From Elysia chlorotica (taxonomy: Eukaryota; Mollusca; Gastropoda; Plakobranchidae), in the NCBI GenBank assembly GCA_003991915.1, contig RQTK01000529.1:140377-204376 (forward strand): a stretch of DNA of 64,000 nucleotides, given 5' to 3'. Shown piece after piece: positions 49,617 through 62,405 of the stretch (position 1 is the stretch's first letter; each line of letters begins with the position of its first letter). A model generated the notes under the pieces. That model ran no database searches. It was not told the DNA's origin and saw only the letters and a program-made list of their open reading frames with translations. The position numbers and the translations under genes were made by a program.

Positions 49617-49668
<52 letters not shown>
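49617..49668 (+). repeat. (CT)n microsatellite
   Basis: A nearly pure CT tract between an ACT-rich stretch and a SINE. Confidence 0.96.
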
Positions 49669-49684
49669 AAAAATACCTGTAAGA

Positions 49685-49922
49685 AAGGTTGGTTGGTTGA
49701 GTTGGTTTAATGTCCAACAGCAGCACTATATAGGCTATATTGTAGACGGGCCCCAAGACGGACGTCTGACAATTTTATGTACTGCCACACACGAGACATG
49801 GGCGGGGATACCATAACTCCTGTCTCAGCCGGTCACATTATACTGACACCGCCCCAACCAGTAGGGAACGCAAGAGCCAGGATTCGAACTTGGGACCTTT
49901 TGCGTCGGAACCGCGCCCCCCT
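49685..49922 (-). mobile_element. tRNA-headed SINE, head truncated
   Basis: Tail gttgagttggtttaatgtcc, body gacaattttatgtactgcca and cctgtctcagccggtcacat, and B-box region aggattcgaacttgggacc are all present. The head has lost the stretch between ttttgcgtcggaa and ccgcgccccc. Confidence 0.82.
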
Positions 49923-50232
49923 AAACAAGATACAGTCACATACATTATAATAGATTTATAGATGGAAATATAAGTCGCTTCCTGAAAAAGATCGCCAATG
50001 ACAAGTAAATAGAAGCAGCAACTAAAGGATGTATGTTAGCCGTCGGATTTAGAAATAATAATACACAAACGATTTTACAGCCAAATAGCGTTACTCAAGC
50101 TTGTAAAGAAAATAAATAACACCAACCATTGGTATAATGTGTCTGATAATTAGCTGGATTACGTTCTATTTTATTATAAGTCTATTTTTACCATTACTTT
50201 CATCCGAGGTACAATAGTCTTTTTTCTTTTAA

Positions 50233-50370
50233 GGTCGCAAGGAGTCATGGCATCCCCGCCCTGTCTCATGTGTGGCAGCATATAAAAATGTCAGACGTTA
50301 TTCTTGGGGTCCGTCCACAATATAGCCTATATAGTGCTGATGTTGAACTTTAAACCAACTCAACAAATTT
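50233..50370 (+). mobile_element. 5'-truncated SINE (body and tail only)
   Basis: It runs from aaggagtcatggcatccccg to the tail gatgttgaactttaaacc and aactcaac. The tRNA head is missing, as expected of an incomplete reverse-transcribed copy. Confidence 0.75.
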
Positions 50371-50474
50371 TAAGGTCGCATTCTAAGAAATACGTTTCCA
50401 GGTTACATAAGGCTCGAAGCGTTACTTATCGTCTAAAGTAAGCACTTTATTGACTTGATAGTGTACGAGTCAGA

Positions 50475-50692
50475 AGACTAGCGTTTCGCAATGTTACGTG
50501 CTGCAGCACAGAGCCGCAACACCATGACACTTGTCTCAGCCGGTCACATTTTACTGACACCGACCATACTAGTAGGGACGACAAAAATTGGACTTAATAT
50601 ACGTCTATGGTGCATATGCGTTTTTAACCGATCGTGAGTTTTGAACCCGATGGGTAGTCACCACTTTTTTACCCGCGCCAGTTCGCAATATT
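50475..50692 (-). mobile_element. SINE fragment with the alternative tRNA head
   Basis: Body: tgtctcagccggtcacattt and actgacaccgacc. On the minus strand the head region has cgggttcaaaactcacgatc. It belongs with the copies at 43.9 and 63.3 kb rather than the one at 29.5 kb. Confidence 0.6.
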
Positions 50693-50894
50693 ATTCAAAC
50701 TAAAGAAAATATGTATGCGACAATTAAGGTTCTTTTTTAAATATACGCATTCAATAAATCATATCCTCTGCCTTAAATCACGCTGTTGGCATATCTAAAT
50801 CTATAAGTGTACGAAAATCATAAGTTTTCGTTCACATTCGCAGTTGGGCATCATTTTTTTCTGTGCTGAATCTGTCCTTTTGGCTACATCTCCA

Positions 50895-51025
50895 CATTAC
50901 AGGAGGTTGAACATCGGCTTCCGACGCAAAAGGTCCGTGGTCCGAGCCCTTGCGATTTCGCTATTTACTGGTTGGTTCGGTGTCAGTTTAATGTGACCCG
51001 CCCTGCCTGGTGTGTGGCAGCACAT

Positions 51026-51030
<5 letters not shown>
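50895..51030 (+). mobile_element. SINE truncated into a (TAG)n tract
   Basis: Head: gaacatcggcttccgacgca. B-box: gtggtccgagccc. Body: gtgtggcagcacat, after which a (TAG)n microsatellite replaces the tail. The repeat may have grown at the broken 3' end. Confidence 0.75.
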
Positions 51031-51063
<33 letters not shown>

Positions 51064-51087
51064 TAGTAGTAGTAGTAGTAGTAGTAG
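51028..51087 (+). repeat. (TAG)n microsatellite at a SINE break
   Basis: About 19 TAG units with one interruption, directly continuing a SINE body. Confidence 0.96.
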
Positions 51088-51424
51088 TGAGAGAAAGGGA
51101 GGGAGGGAGAGACAGAAGGAGTGAAAAAGAAGGTGGAGAAGAATGAGAGCTTATGATATAGGTAGAAATAAAAAGGAAATTGGAGTAAAAAATGTGATTA
51201 ATTTTTGCTTCAAAATTGCAAGACAGCACGAGGAGAAAATTTATAAAAGAAACCCCTGAAAGTTTTCAAAAAACATAGACTCTATTCTTGCGCTTTCTGT
51301 TTGTAGTTTGCCGATAGAATCTGCTTTCAACAAGCAGTATTTTTCCTGTGAGGAGTGTTGAAATCGATACTTAACCATCAACAGTGTGAGAATGGAATCT
51401 AACAAAAGATATCAGGTGGGTGTT

Positions 51425-51660
51425 AAGTCCTAAAAGGTGAATCAATAGAGTACGTGATTCTCAGTGGGAAGTCCTTGTTCGATTTCCGATCTCTAACCGC
51501 CTTGTTCCATGGTTGTCGTTTGATGAGACATAGATTCTGCTAGCCTGGTTTCCCGTCTGTCTCTGTGTGGCAACACGTAGATATGTCAGACATAATTCTC
51601 AGAGCTCACCGCGATATGGTATATTTTATGACATTCAACGTTTAAAAAATGTCAACTAAA
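51425..51660 (+). mobile_element. Old, degenerate SINE
   Basis: B-box-like cttgttcgatttccgatc is followed by ctgtctctgtgtggcaacac, atgtcagacataattctcag and a tail-like cattcaacgttta. The order matches intact copies with many substitutions. Confidence 0.5.
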
Positions 51661-54600
51661 AACTAATACAAAACCATGAAATAGGGCCTAGTGAAGTGGG
51701 TTGGGATTAACACTAAACCACGTACAGTGTGTGAATGAAAAAAAGGGTCTCTGTAGATATCGGGCGGGGTATTTCTCTGCAGCTACCGGCACCGTTGCAT
51801 TGAAAGTAACCGATAATTTGCGGTGCGAGATTGAAGAAGAAAATAATTTGCCTTAGTAAGTTTGAAGTCCAACCTTGGAGAAACGCTGGCTTCTTGGCAC
51901 ATGTTTGGGTCCTGCTGATTTGCTTATCATTTCACTGCGTATTATGCAGGCCTGTGTCCTGAATTATATTACCTATATGCTTTCCAAATCAATTATGTAC
52001 CGGTACTTTCAACATATTTATAGAATTAATTACTTTTACATGCCTATTCCTTAAGAATGTTCTTTTATCTAACTAAAAAAAAGTCGCTGAAGAGTAGAAG
52101 TAATACTGAATTGTTTATCAAGTCATAGTGAGAACCGACTTGTTCAAATTAAAATTTTGCATTTTATTTTCATATTAAAGTGCCTGTTTTCCGTTGTCAT
52201 GATAATAGAGAGGGACGTCCACTCCACTGTGCATATATCAAAGTTATCACAATAGTGTCAACACAGCCCGCACCGTTTGAGCTCATCTCAATTTTAAAAA
52301 AGCATTCTGCATGAAGAACACAATTTAGAAACTTGAACATTTAGCATCCGGCCACTGTCTGCATCTGGAGGCTAGAATTGTTTATATCACCTGTGTTTGA
52401 GTAACCATTTCGTCTTTTCTTCGCTCTTTTGCATCTGCTCGCTGCCCATCATGTGTACATTCTAAATATGTGCTTTTGTCTTTCTGTGATCCTCTGTCAC
52501 ATCCACCTCGATATAATGCATGTGGCTCCTACTGTCCCAGTGGTACAGTAAATCTTAAAGCTAAATGCTTAAATTACACGTTTTCGATCCTAAAGACTAA
52601 AAAAAGTTAAGCAAAAGTGAGTTCATTTCGGGAAAAACCACAGACTGTGGTGAACAACTGACTTTCGCTATACATGTAGTACCCGCTTACGCTTTACACC
52701 CTTAAATCAAAGGTGTGTGCATAACGGCCTGCCAGGGATAGTTAGCTTAGCGCGAGGTCCCACCACGGGTCCCAGCCCTTAGCCCTCACCTGCCTTACAG
52801 AATCGGTTGTATGTAGTTCTCTTTGCACATCTCTGAAAATAGACTTCATATATACACAGTAAGATATACCAATTAAAACATGGGCTTTCCTAGCAGATCA
52901 AACAGACCTGCGACATCTAACCTAGGCTTCAACGCTATGTTCAGTCAATTTCATAATGTTTATGTTTATAACAAGCTAAACATAGACCAAAGCGTCAACA
53001 TGTATTGAATTAACTGTTTGCTTGGTTAAGCAATGGGTTCTTATCATTATGCATTATTAAATTGAGGTATAATGGTAGCGGGGGAAGGAGTAGGCGATTT
53101 ATATTTTAAAGTGTTTGTGTAACTGTTTAAAAAAGGCGAGATTGAAATAGATGGGTAATAATAAATAATTCGTCTTAAACACACACGGCTTGGAGTACGA
53201 GCAGTCGGTTTTGGTATTTGGAAGACATGTTATATATTAATGTGTGTCATAAATAAAAAAAAATGTTCCATTTCTTAAGTCTAAATAATTATTATTTCCA
53301 CGCTGTGGACCTCTACATGCCTTAAAAGGGTTACAAGGCTTTTAAGCAGCACCTCTCATGGTTTAGGTCAAGTGTGTCAACCACGCGGCCTGATAAGGAA
53401 ACGGTTTCCTCACCGACTGTAATCTACGACTGTTTCTCCCTGGGTTTGAAACCTGGCCTAAAGAGATTTAGACACCCACCGCACCCAGACCTGACCTGAT
53501 TGTCTTTCGTGGTCTCGGATTCTTCACCACCCTTTGTTTATGAATATTTCTTGACCAAGTCCTAGCTATTGCCAAAACGATCCTGCGTCTTAGCTCTTGG
53601 TCCTTCTAGACTTTGCTTTTCAGATTCAATATGATTCTAAGAACCTTTTCAGGATGAAATTGACTTTACATATACTAGCTGAATTTTTTTAAAGTAAGAA
53701 CCAACGGGCATTCGATATTTTAATCAAAACTGAAAAAAAAAAACATTAGCTACGAAGAAAGAAGGTACACCACTAAGAGTTTGAATTAATATAGTGGCCT
53801 ATCTTTCTCGTTTCCTTTTTTATTGTTTTCTGTAGCTTTTATATTTCTTTAGTAAATCTAATGATCAGGAGAAGAAAATAAACAGGTTTTACAAGCTAGA
53901 AATTCTTAGAGTGGTTTGAATTGACAATACAAGTGGAGACGAAAGACAAGAAAGGAACGAGAGGACGAATAGAGAGGGGGAGGGAGGAAGGAGAACTGTA
54001 GGGATTTACGTAAAAGCCCCCACAGTCTCACAGGTAAAGGACCCCATAAAGGTAAAGGGTAACAATCAGCCGGAGACCATAAACCCTCGCCCTGTAGTCT
54101 GTACCTGGTCTTACATTCTGGGCGTGTGCTGGCACTGGTGGCCGATTCCTAGTAACTTTGTGACGCGCGTCTCCCTGCTACACTCGCACGGTGCGCTGCT
54201 CGGTTTACGTTTCTTCAAATTCTTCTGTGTATGATGATGCCCCCCTGAAAATGGTTCAGGGTTCGAATTTCTTTTACCTATGTGTAACTGGGATGTTGCA
54301 CTTACAAAAAATGCCCCCCCCCACCCCCCAAAACAAAAAAAAAAAAAAAACAAAAAACAAAACAACCCCCCCCCCTAAAAAAAATAACAACAACAAAACA
54401 AAAAACAAACCTAAAATGTTTTTAAAGCACAATTCCTCTATTTCTCGTCAGCATTGTTATTATTACAACGTATCCTACAGAACTATCCAAGTGTTTCTGC
54501 AATCTTAATACTAGGCCCAGATCGCACACTGTTGACACACCTTCGGTTCAAGTTTAGTTTGTCAAATGCCCACTTGCGTTATACTAGTCGTGTGGATGTT

Positions 54601-55355
54601 TTGTCATCTCAAACCCTACTCTTTTCACTTGGAAGTAAAACAGATGAGCTGTGGCTACGTTTCAATTGCAGCCCAAAGATAATCCGTGCTTTTAGACAAG
54701 TCAAATTATTCATTTTAGTTTTGTGGTGATTTTGTGCTTTTTCAATAAAGCAGAAAGGCAAGTTTAGGTTTTTTAATTGAGACCCCTGTTGTTTTTTTTA
54801 AAGAACAACTGTGAGATATTTTGTGGTTTCGGTAGAATCTTTAAATTTAAGTTATAGATTTAAGATATAATTAAAGTAATAGTTCCAATTTTGTACCTTA
54901 TTTAAATATACGTGAGCTGAGCACATCAATAAGTTTTTGTCTCGCTGAAATATAAAAAAATATGTGTGAGTTACTGCCATTGGGATACAACAAATCTTCA
55001 TCACGACTAACCCGTGCGTAAAAGTATCTTTTAGGGAATAGATTTAAACTGCAAATGGATTTGTCTGTGGTTTTCTTATCTACAGAATATTTGGTGTAGT
55101 TTCTTCTGTATTAGCCTTTAATTGTTTTAATGCCTTGTTCTTTACTGAAAAGGTGGTTGACTTGTTCAGGGATAATTGATTTATTTGGTTAAACCTAAAG
55201 TTTGGATCAAAACTGGAAACAGTCAATATTCGTGCCTGTGCTTCTATAATGTTTCCTTAGAGAGCAATAAAAAAACCCAATAATAAGTCTGTTGTTTGTG
55301 AGAAAGCGCGGAGGAGGAAGGTTTTCTTCAGGCAGGGTGAGGTCCTAGGACTCAC
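51661..55355. other. No gene recognised
   Basis: Mostly AT-rich unique sequence with moderately GC-rich patches at about 52.7, 53.4-53.6 and 54.0-54.2 kb that may be old repeats. An A/C-rich simple stretch lies at 54310-54410. Confidence 0.45.
52725..52810 (+). mobile_element. Possible tRNA-derived element
   Basis: A-box-like tagcttagcgcgagg and a weaker B-box-like acgggtcccagccc occur in a locally GC-rich patch. There is no recognisable SINE body. Confidence 0.3.
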
Positions 55356-56292
55356 GCCCACGCATCGGTGCTTTCGTGTGAGTACTGCACGTAGGCATAA
55401 AGCTGACCCGTGGCTCGTGGGGTGGTGGGCGAGTGAAGCACGCAGACGTATTGATGGATTGTCGCAGTTAGACGAGACCAGTATCGTTGCCCATGCGCAA
55501 TGACACAATACATGCTGAAGTGCGAGTTTAGGAAAGAAAAAGGAAAGCAAACGATGGAAATCAAATGATATATGATGAAGAATGAGGGTAAAAATATTGT
55601 TTTGCTGAAATATTCAAATTCAAGTTTAAAAAAATGAGAAACTATGATACAATGAGATAGAAAGACAATCAGATAAAAAGGTGGAAAAAGTAAATCGAGA
55701 GAAACATATACGCAGAAATATAAACCTTTTAAAGAAGGAAGGGGCAACTTGTTAAAATGCGGGTGAACGAAACTGCAATCAAAACAGAAACCCTGAAGAA
55801 ATACCCAGGATAAGGCAAATAAGAGAGTGAGAGAGATATATTGATAGTAAGAAAGAACAAAGATGTATCGATGGAAAGAAATATAGATTGATAGATAGTT
55901 AGAGACAGATAGATGGAAATACAGAGTGATATATAAATATATCGATCGATAGATCAGTAGATATACAGTGAGAGATAGGGAGGGGTTTGAGCGGGAGAAA
56001 GTATAGAACAATATAGAAAAGGGATAGAAGTGGGAAGAGACAGATATAAATAGAGAGAAAGAGACAGGATGGAAACAATAGACAATCTACAGAGACGAAC
56101 TCGTAGAGACTGTGAGGGCCACCGGTAGATGGCGACTAGTGAGCACACGGGCAAACCCTTCAGGACTAAAGCAGCAGCAGTCCTCTGGTCTCGGTGCCAA
56201 TATCGATCTGGTTCGGTGTGTGGTTCCTCACTGGTTCCAGGCCTGGCATGGCCCACCCGATCACATAGCAGCATCAGCAACATCAGCAGCAT
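55356..56292 (-). CDS. Candidate two-exon secreted protein, unrecognised
   Basis: The first exon, 56292-56123, starts with an ATG and a leucine/methionine-rich run (MLLMLLMLLC) typical of a signal peptide, then GHARPG as a possible cleavage region. Its donor CG|GTGGCC leaves phase 2. The second exon starts at 55514 after a strong pyrimidine-rich acceptor (ctttcctaaactcgcacttcag) and needs phase 2, so the two join in frame. It is open for 159 nt and either ends at a consensus donor (GC|GTGAGT at 55356/55355) or, if read through, stops two codons later. Both segments are clearly more GC-rich than the surrounding DNA. I do not recognise the protein: no motif, no cysteine framework, no domain. 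The first donor is weak and the plus strand of exon 1 is also open, so this could be chance. It lies about 420 bp from, and divergent to, the plus-strand first exon at 56711. Confidence 0.3.
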
Positions 56293-56710
56293 CAGACCCA
56301 GCAGCACGGCACCACCGCTTTTTTGTCACTGCTGGCTGAGGATAGCTCTACTTATTAAATAGGCGACATTTTCATAATAAGATTCAGGAGAAATAGTGAG
56401 AGAGAGAGGATAGGTAAAAAACGTCAATATACGTGGTTGTTAAGCAAAGGGAAAAACTTCCCATAGGTTGCCGTATACATATTCAGCAGATACCTGCCAT
56501 TTTGGACTTGGCTTTCTGGGAAACGTCATAGAACCTGTGGAGTAAACAGCCAGCCCCAGTATCAAGAGAGAACTAGGAACGCGTAGGGCAAAAACATAGG
56601 GCAAGAAAGGATATAGGGAAAAATAAAGTTATTCCAAGATGTCCACTCCATCACTGTGTTAGACTCGGTTCGGTGTGGAACTACACGCTCTGGATCGTCC
56701 AGGGATCAAG

Positions 56711-56819
56711 ATGGACGGAGGATTCTTCAGACTTGTGTTTATATTTTCTTTAGCTATTCTGGGGGATCACTTTTACTGTAAGGGAGCTGCTCTGGATCCT
56801 TTCCCGCTAGGAACAATAG
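56711..56819 (+). CDS. First coding exon of an unidentified secreted or membrane protein (partial)
   Basis: ATG at 56711 opens 36 codons encoding a classical signal peptide (MDGGFFRLVFIFSLAILG) followed by a short hydrophilic-mixed stretch ending PFPLGTI. It ends at a consensus donor, ATAG|GTGAGT (phase 1). The preceding 70 bases are GC-rich and could be 5' UTR. Later exons are not certain. A phase-compatible acceptor at 59422 gives a short ending with a stop at 59520-59522 (69 residues in total). Another strong acceptor lies at 61666. The real continuation may also lie outside the window. No family is recognised. Confidence 0.45.
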
Positions 56820-57537
56820 GTGAGTACATAATGTATCGTTACTGTTATGGTTAGTTCTTTTGGGTGTTTTTTTATTTATTTTTGGGCTTATATACCTCGT
56901 ATCTCTGCCTAAATGTATAAATGAAAGAAATAAAATTACGATTTTGAAAGTTAAATAATTTAGACAACTAGATTCTTGGTCGAAAGGACTATGAAACACA
57001 AGTTATCTGAAACTTGATCCGTCTTGTTTTTAATCACCAAAGTTTGTTTTCAATTCCAATGACATACTCCTAATCTTAGTACTGAACAAAAAGATTGGGT
57101 GATATATACTTAAAATAAAGCCCTTTTGAACAAAAGGGCGAAGGTAACGACTTACTCTTTTTATGTTCATGGGTTATTTCATATTTGTATTAGAACGGTG
57201 ACAGTTTTATGCTGGATTCGTGGTTCTTCATCAAATTGATCTATTCGTCTGTAAACGTAATCCCCTCTTCATTGGAGAAAGAAAGAATCAATTAGAAGTG
57301 ATAAAAGATGAACCAACGTAAATTTATGATCTCCATTACCTGTTTTGTCCCCTTTTCAATGTAATTATTTCGATTAAATGGCGTAAAACAAATGAATTAA
57401 AAAAATATCAGCTGGTGACTTTTATCTGCTTCAGTTTGTTTCAGTTGAAAAAATCAGTAACATTTGTTTAAGGAATCAATATTTAAAGAGACACTTTAGT
57501 CTAGAGCACTACATGGAGAGACACACGGGGATAGAGA

Positions 57538-57940
57538 AGGAGAGAGAGCGAGAGAGAGAGAGAGAGATAAAGAGAGGGAGATCAGAGACATAGACAGGAT
57601 TGTAGTTGTAGTTGAGTTGGTTTAACGTGCAACGTCCGCATGAACAGGACATGTATTGCGGTTGCTGTGCTTTTCACCACATTGATGCAGCTGTATTCCA
57701 TGTTGTGGGAGAAAATATGATGCAAATGGTTAGACCATTTAAGTTAGAGTAGGCTTTGTTCAACGGCTCTTCCCTCTCTCTGTATTTCTCTTTATTGGTT
57801 TTTCTCTCTTTCCCCCAACCTTCACTACCCCCTCTCTCTCTCTCTCTCTTTCTCTTTCTCTCCCCCCTCTCTCTCTCACCTTTTTCCAGTCATTTTGCTC
57901 TCCCTCTCTCTATGTCGCTGTCTTTTACCTAGAATGAGAG

Positions 57941-57987
<47 letters not shown>

Positions 57988-58329
57988 AAGGAAAAGAAAG
58001 AGAAAACAAAGAATGAGAGAGAGAGACATTGAGATAGATAACATAGACGTAGAAAGAAAGTGTGTTTTATAATTACTGATTTGCGAAATAGACTACATGT
58101 ATAACTTTCTGTGTTTGTTGAACTTTTCAACCGACTGGTGCACATCTCTGTTCTATTTTGAGTGAAAAGATAATACGAAATATTACTTTGGTTATTGTTG
58201 TAGTGGGATTTATTTTAAAAGCTCTTCCCTATTCCCTTCAAGGCTCTTTCTCTTCTCTCTTCTCTCTCTCTCTCTCGCTCTCTATCTATCTCTCTTCTCT
58301 TGTCTATCTTATTTTTCTTTTTCTGTCCT

Positions 58330-58370
<41 letters not shown>
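57538..58370 (+). repeat. Cluster of (GA)n and (CT)n tracts
   Basis: GA at 57538-57567, CT-rich at 57770-57915, GA at about 57941-57979, and CT at 58226-58290 and 58336-58369. Opposite-sense tracts about 100 bases apart could pair. Confidence 0.93.
57606..57690 (-). mobile_element. SINE tail fragment
   Basis: gttgagttggtttaacgtgc matches the common SINE tail, after which similarity fades. Confidence 0.45.
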
Positions 58371-58372
<2 letters not shown>

Positions 58373-59903
58373 TCCTGTCTCTACTCCTTTATCTCTTACT
58401 TCCTTTTTCCGCGGCTTCTTCTATTTTTATTTTATTTTTTGTCTCATTCCAAAAAAAATATTTTACATAAAGCTAGTACATGTATTTGAATTTTTTTGTT
58501 TGTTCTTCAAGCACCACCTATTCCCCAATATCTTCCTCTAAGACGGGTTCTTTAAAATTTATCTTTCTTATTGTTTTTGGTTGTTGTTTTTTGTCACTTT
58601 AGATTTGCGTGGACAATTTGCAAAACATGACGATAAAGATAATAGGCGACACAGATTAAAGTAAAGGTTAAGAGATAGGAAGGGAACTAAGATTTATTCA
58701 TCAAAACGGCTGCTAGTAAGTTAGTGACAGTGCAATCAAGGTATTCTATTTTACGACTGCATTGTTTACACACATTATGATAGTATTCTATCTTACATGT
58801 TTTCTCTTGATTAAGTTCACACTAATAGGTTATTTCCAAAAGATAGTTTTCAGAAAGAGGCCTTTTCCTTGTTTAAAGCCCCTTAAGGGCTAAGTCGTGT
58901 GGTCTTCCATTACAAACTCACATAACACGTTTTTAAAGCTGGTATACAGGTGTTGAGTTGGGATACCATAACTACTTTACACAACACCGACTCGACTAAT
59001 AGAAAATAAAGAAGATTTGATCAAGGATAAAAAACCTGTCGTGTATATGTTAATGTTAAATGTTAAATGTTTATGTGTATATACGGCCAAGGTGAATTTC
59101 CCAATGAATAAACAAAGGCTTATCTTATATTATCTTATCTCCTTGAAGTTCTCCAAGTGAAGAACTGCCATATTTTTCTTTGTATTCTGATTCCAAATTC
59201 CTGTTGCCGTGTAGGATATTCGTCATTGGAAACCCAGGAAATTTAACCTTTTGGGGGAGGGGAGATTCTCTTGTTAATATAGCACAGGTACTTGTTCCGA
59301 CTTCATGCTCGAAGCCATGGGCAGACTTAATTATCCTTCTTCAGAGCCATGGTTTCAGGATGCGATGAGTTGACTACCGCATTCTCCTCACGATTTCTAT
59401 TAGGTTAATTGTGATTTCCAGATATCACGATTGGAACAATACGAACTACTGGACTCCCACGCGCCCGAGACATGGAGATGTGGATGGTGATCCCAAAGAG
59501 CATCGTTAAAACTAGTTTCTAGTCATCTGATGCAACGATTTCTTTTGTTTTCCCTCCAGACTTATTAGGGAAAAATAGGTTATGTAATACTGTCTTTAAT
59601 TCGTAAAAAAAACACGTTGTAGAAGTATTGTAAGTAAACGAGCCAGACAAAGAGGAGTAGGGTCGAAGATGTTGATGGATGGATAAATAGATGTGTGATA
59701 GAAAATAAAGTAATAGGTAAATGGATAGAAAGATCGTTTAATAAATGGATAGGTAGTTAAATAGATGGACAGACAAACAAAAAGCTAAGATACGATAAGA
59801 TAAGATAAGATAAGACTTTATTGTCTCATGGGGAATTTTTTCTAGGTCGAACGACAAAGAGACAAGGAGAGAGAGAAAGCGAGATAGTCTGTGTGAGAAA
59901 TAG

Positions 59904-59909
<6 letters not shown>

Positions 59910-59986
<77 letters not shown>
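59910..59986 (+). repeat. (GA)n microsatellite
   Basis: A pure GA tract of about 76 bases. A short gataa repeat lies upstream at about 59791-59815. Confidence 0.97.
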
Positions 59987-59987
<1 letters not shown>

Positions 59988-61860
59988 GGATAGAAGACTT
60001 TAACTTCATCGTTTTGACTTTTAAATAGCGTTAGCCGATTGCACCAAAAACAGATTCGACAGAACACGACTATGTCTTCATCACATAACACTCCTGTATG
60101 TAGATCATGGGAACAGTCATTTCAAACAAACATTAGTGAAATATACATAAAAGCATAGCCAGAACACGTTAGCCTTTTTATGTAATCGGCCACAGGGTTG
60201 GGTAATTAGTTTATGGACAAACCAGAGAGTATTACGAAGAAAGCAGAGGAAAAGAAAGGGAAACCTTTTCGAGGGGTGTGGAGGGTGTGATAAGGGGTAT
60301 GTTACGCGTTAGTATTGTCCAACTACGTCAAAAGAAGTCACTTAAAAGAGCTCTAACATTGCTTAATGATGCTCCATTCCTCAGGCATCAGAATGCATTT
60401 TGTTGTTGTTTAGATAACGCCCAGAAGCATTGAAAATTACCTCTTTTTGAATACTTCACTAATTAAGAGAGACATGATTAATACCATTATTTATACGCCT
60501 ACTTTCAATTGTAGGGGCGTTCGTAGGAGTCTACGTACTAATGAAAAATAGTTTTGATGAAGGAAAGGATGGTAATTGTGAATATGACAGTTCATCTTAC
60601 GAGACAAATAAGAAATAGTTAAGAATTCTACCATCCATGCCTTAAAACCAGAACACCACTAGTAATTTTCCATTGCATCTTACAGTTGAGCTTAAAATGT
60701 GCCATTAACTGTTATCGATACTCGTAAACATTGCTGTTGCTAATATCAACTTAAAAGGGAAAAAGCGTCATAAAATTTCAACACAAAAAATCGATGAATG
60801 AATTACATACATGTCATTGATCGAGAAAGGTTGCTCAACAAAGTTTTCTAACATCATTTTTTTTTAAATTTTGCCAAGTCACAAGATGAAGGACGTGTCT
60901 AGGCGTAATGGTTTGTTTTTTTCTGAAACAGCTTTTCTCATGTTCTAGGGTTAATTTTGATCCTTGCTTCATAAGCGTTATTTTCTTCAAAGTTTGTTGA
61001 TTTAAGACATTTTCATTACCCATATCATTTAAGTGCACGAAAATATTCACATATTTTGTAGAACCATGTATTAGTGTCTCAGACATTAAGAGCGAACTTG
61101 CACTAACTCGGTGTACTACTTGATGGCAAAGGGTGAAATTCGAAAATATAGTTTAAATCTCGATAATCATGTTATTCATAGATATCTTTATAAGACATTA
61201 CAAGTGTTAAAGCTTAAATAAAATGTTCACTTCACCATGTTTGAAAGCCTCCCGCTTACAATCCATATTGTTAGGCTTTAATTTATTAATTTAAAAAGAT
61301 TGTCATATGGTCATTGATGATATGGAATCCACTTTACAAATTTTGAATTTCACTGACAGGATATAAAACAAATTCAGATTTTGATAAATCACGATCGTAA
61401 GAAAAACATAAGAAGTAATTGCACACATAAAACAAGGTTTTATGGTTTTTTATACAAGGCGTCGATGTCCTAAGCTAAAGCATGTTTATTTTACTTGATG
61501 CCACACACAGACAGGGATTCAGCCTGCCTGTCTGGCTACCTGTCTCTGTGCCTTTCTCTTTATCTCTCTCTTTTCCTCTCTCTATCATTATGTTATTATT
61601 ATTTCTTTTCTTTCTTTAAAAGCACGTATTCGTTATTTGAATCTGTTTTCCCTCTTGTATTGTAGATCTTACATTTCGAACTAGAGTATCATTCACTCAC
61701 AATCAGAAACACAAAAAAGAAAGAGAATCGATTCGCAACAATTACCTAACGCTATGTCCATTTTTTACACGCTGAGCGCTCATTGTGCGACAAGCGGAAC
61801 ATAGATAGAAGGAAAAATGAAGAGGCCTTTACCAACACAACACACAGACAAACATACTAG

Positions 61861-62090
61861 TGATCGCAGGCTGCCAGTTGCCATGGGGATTGACGCCCTG
61901 AGACGCTGCCTACGCGCTCAATGGGATTAATTTCTCTTGTTGATTTTCATCGGATATGGTCTTGGCGTCGCGGAAAATTACGCTTCGCGTCGAGCATTAG
62001 CACAATTATGATCTCTACAGGCGTTATCGTGCTCAACAAACGTGTTCGTGTATAAAGTCGCCAATTGTTTGTTTGTGTCATTTATTAAGA
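61861..62090. promoter_or_regulatory. GC-richer island, possible conserved noncoding element
   Basis: A unique stretch with a half X-box gttgccatgg (61877-61886), a gggattaat homeobox-type core and clustered CpGs. No long reading frame is present. Confidence 0.25.
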
Positions 62091-62232
62091 TTGAAAATGA
62101 TACAATGAGAATGCTGAGAATATTAGAGTTGCGGATCTAACAAACAAAACAAAAAAAAACCAACATAATATTTATAAGGACACTTACCAACACGAGCAAT
62201 CATTGTTAAAATAATTGTCTTTTGATAAATAT

Positions 62233-62235
<3 letters not shown>

Positions 62236-62264
<29 letters not shown>

Positions 62265-62284
62265 TGATAAATGGGTGGATAGAC

Positions 62285-62319
<35 letters not shown>

Positions 62320-62405
62320 AAGCTGAGAAGAGTGAATGATAGATAGATGGCTATATAAATAGATAAGATGATAGGAAGATAGATGTATAGATGGATAGAT
62401 AGATC
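62236..62405 (+). repeat. (TA)n and (GATA)n tracts
   Basis: TA at 62236-62263, a pure GATA tract at about 62281-62320, then scattered GATA-like units to 62405. Confidence 0.95.

Noticed and set aside
55954-56011. Ser/Leu/Tyr-rich extension of the minus-strand ORFs near 56 kb
   Set aside because: Translation of GATA/GAGA-like simple sequence; only the upstream GC-rich part was kept as a candidate exon.
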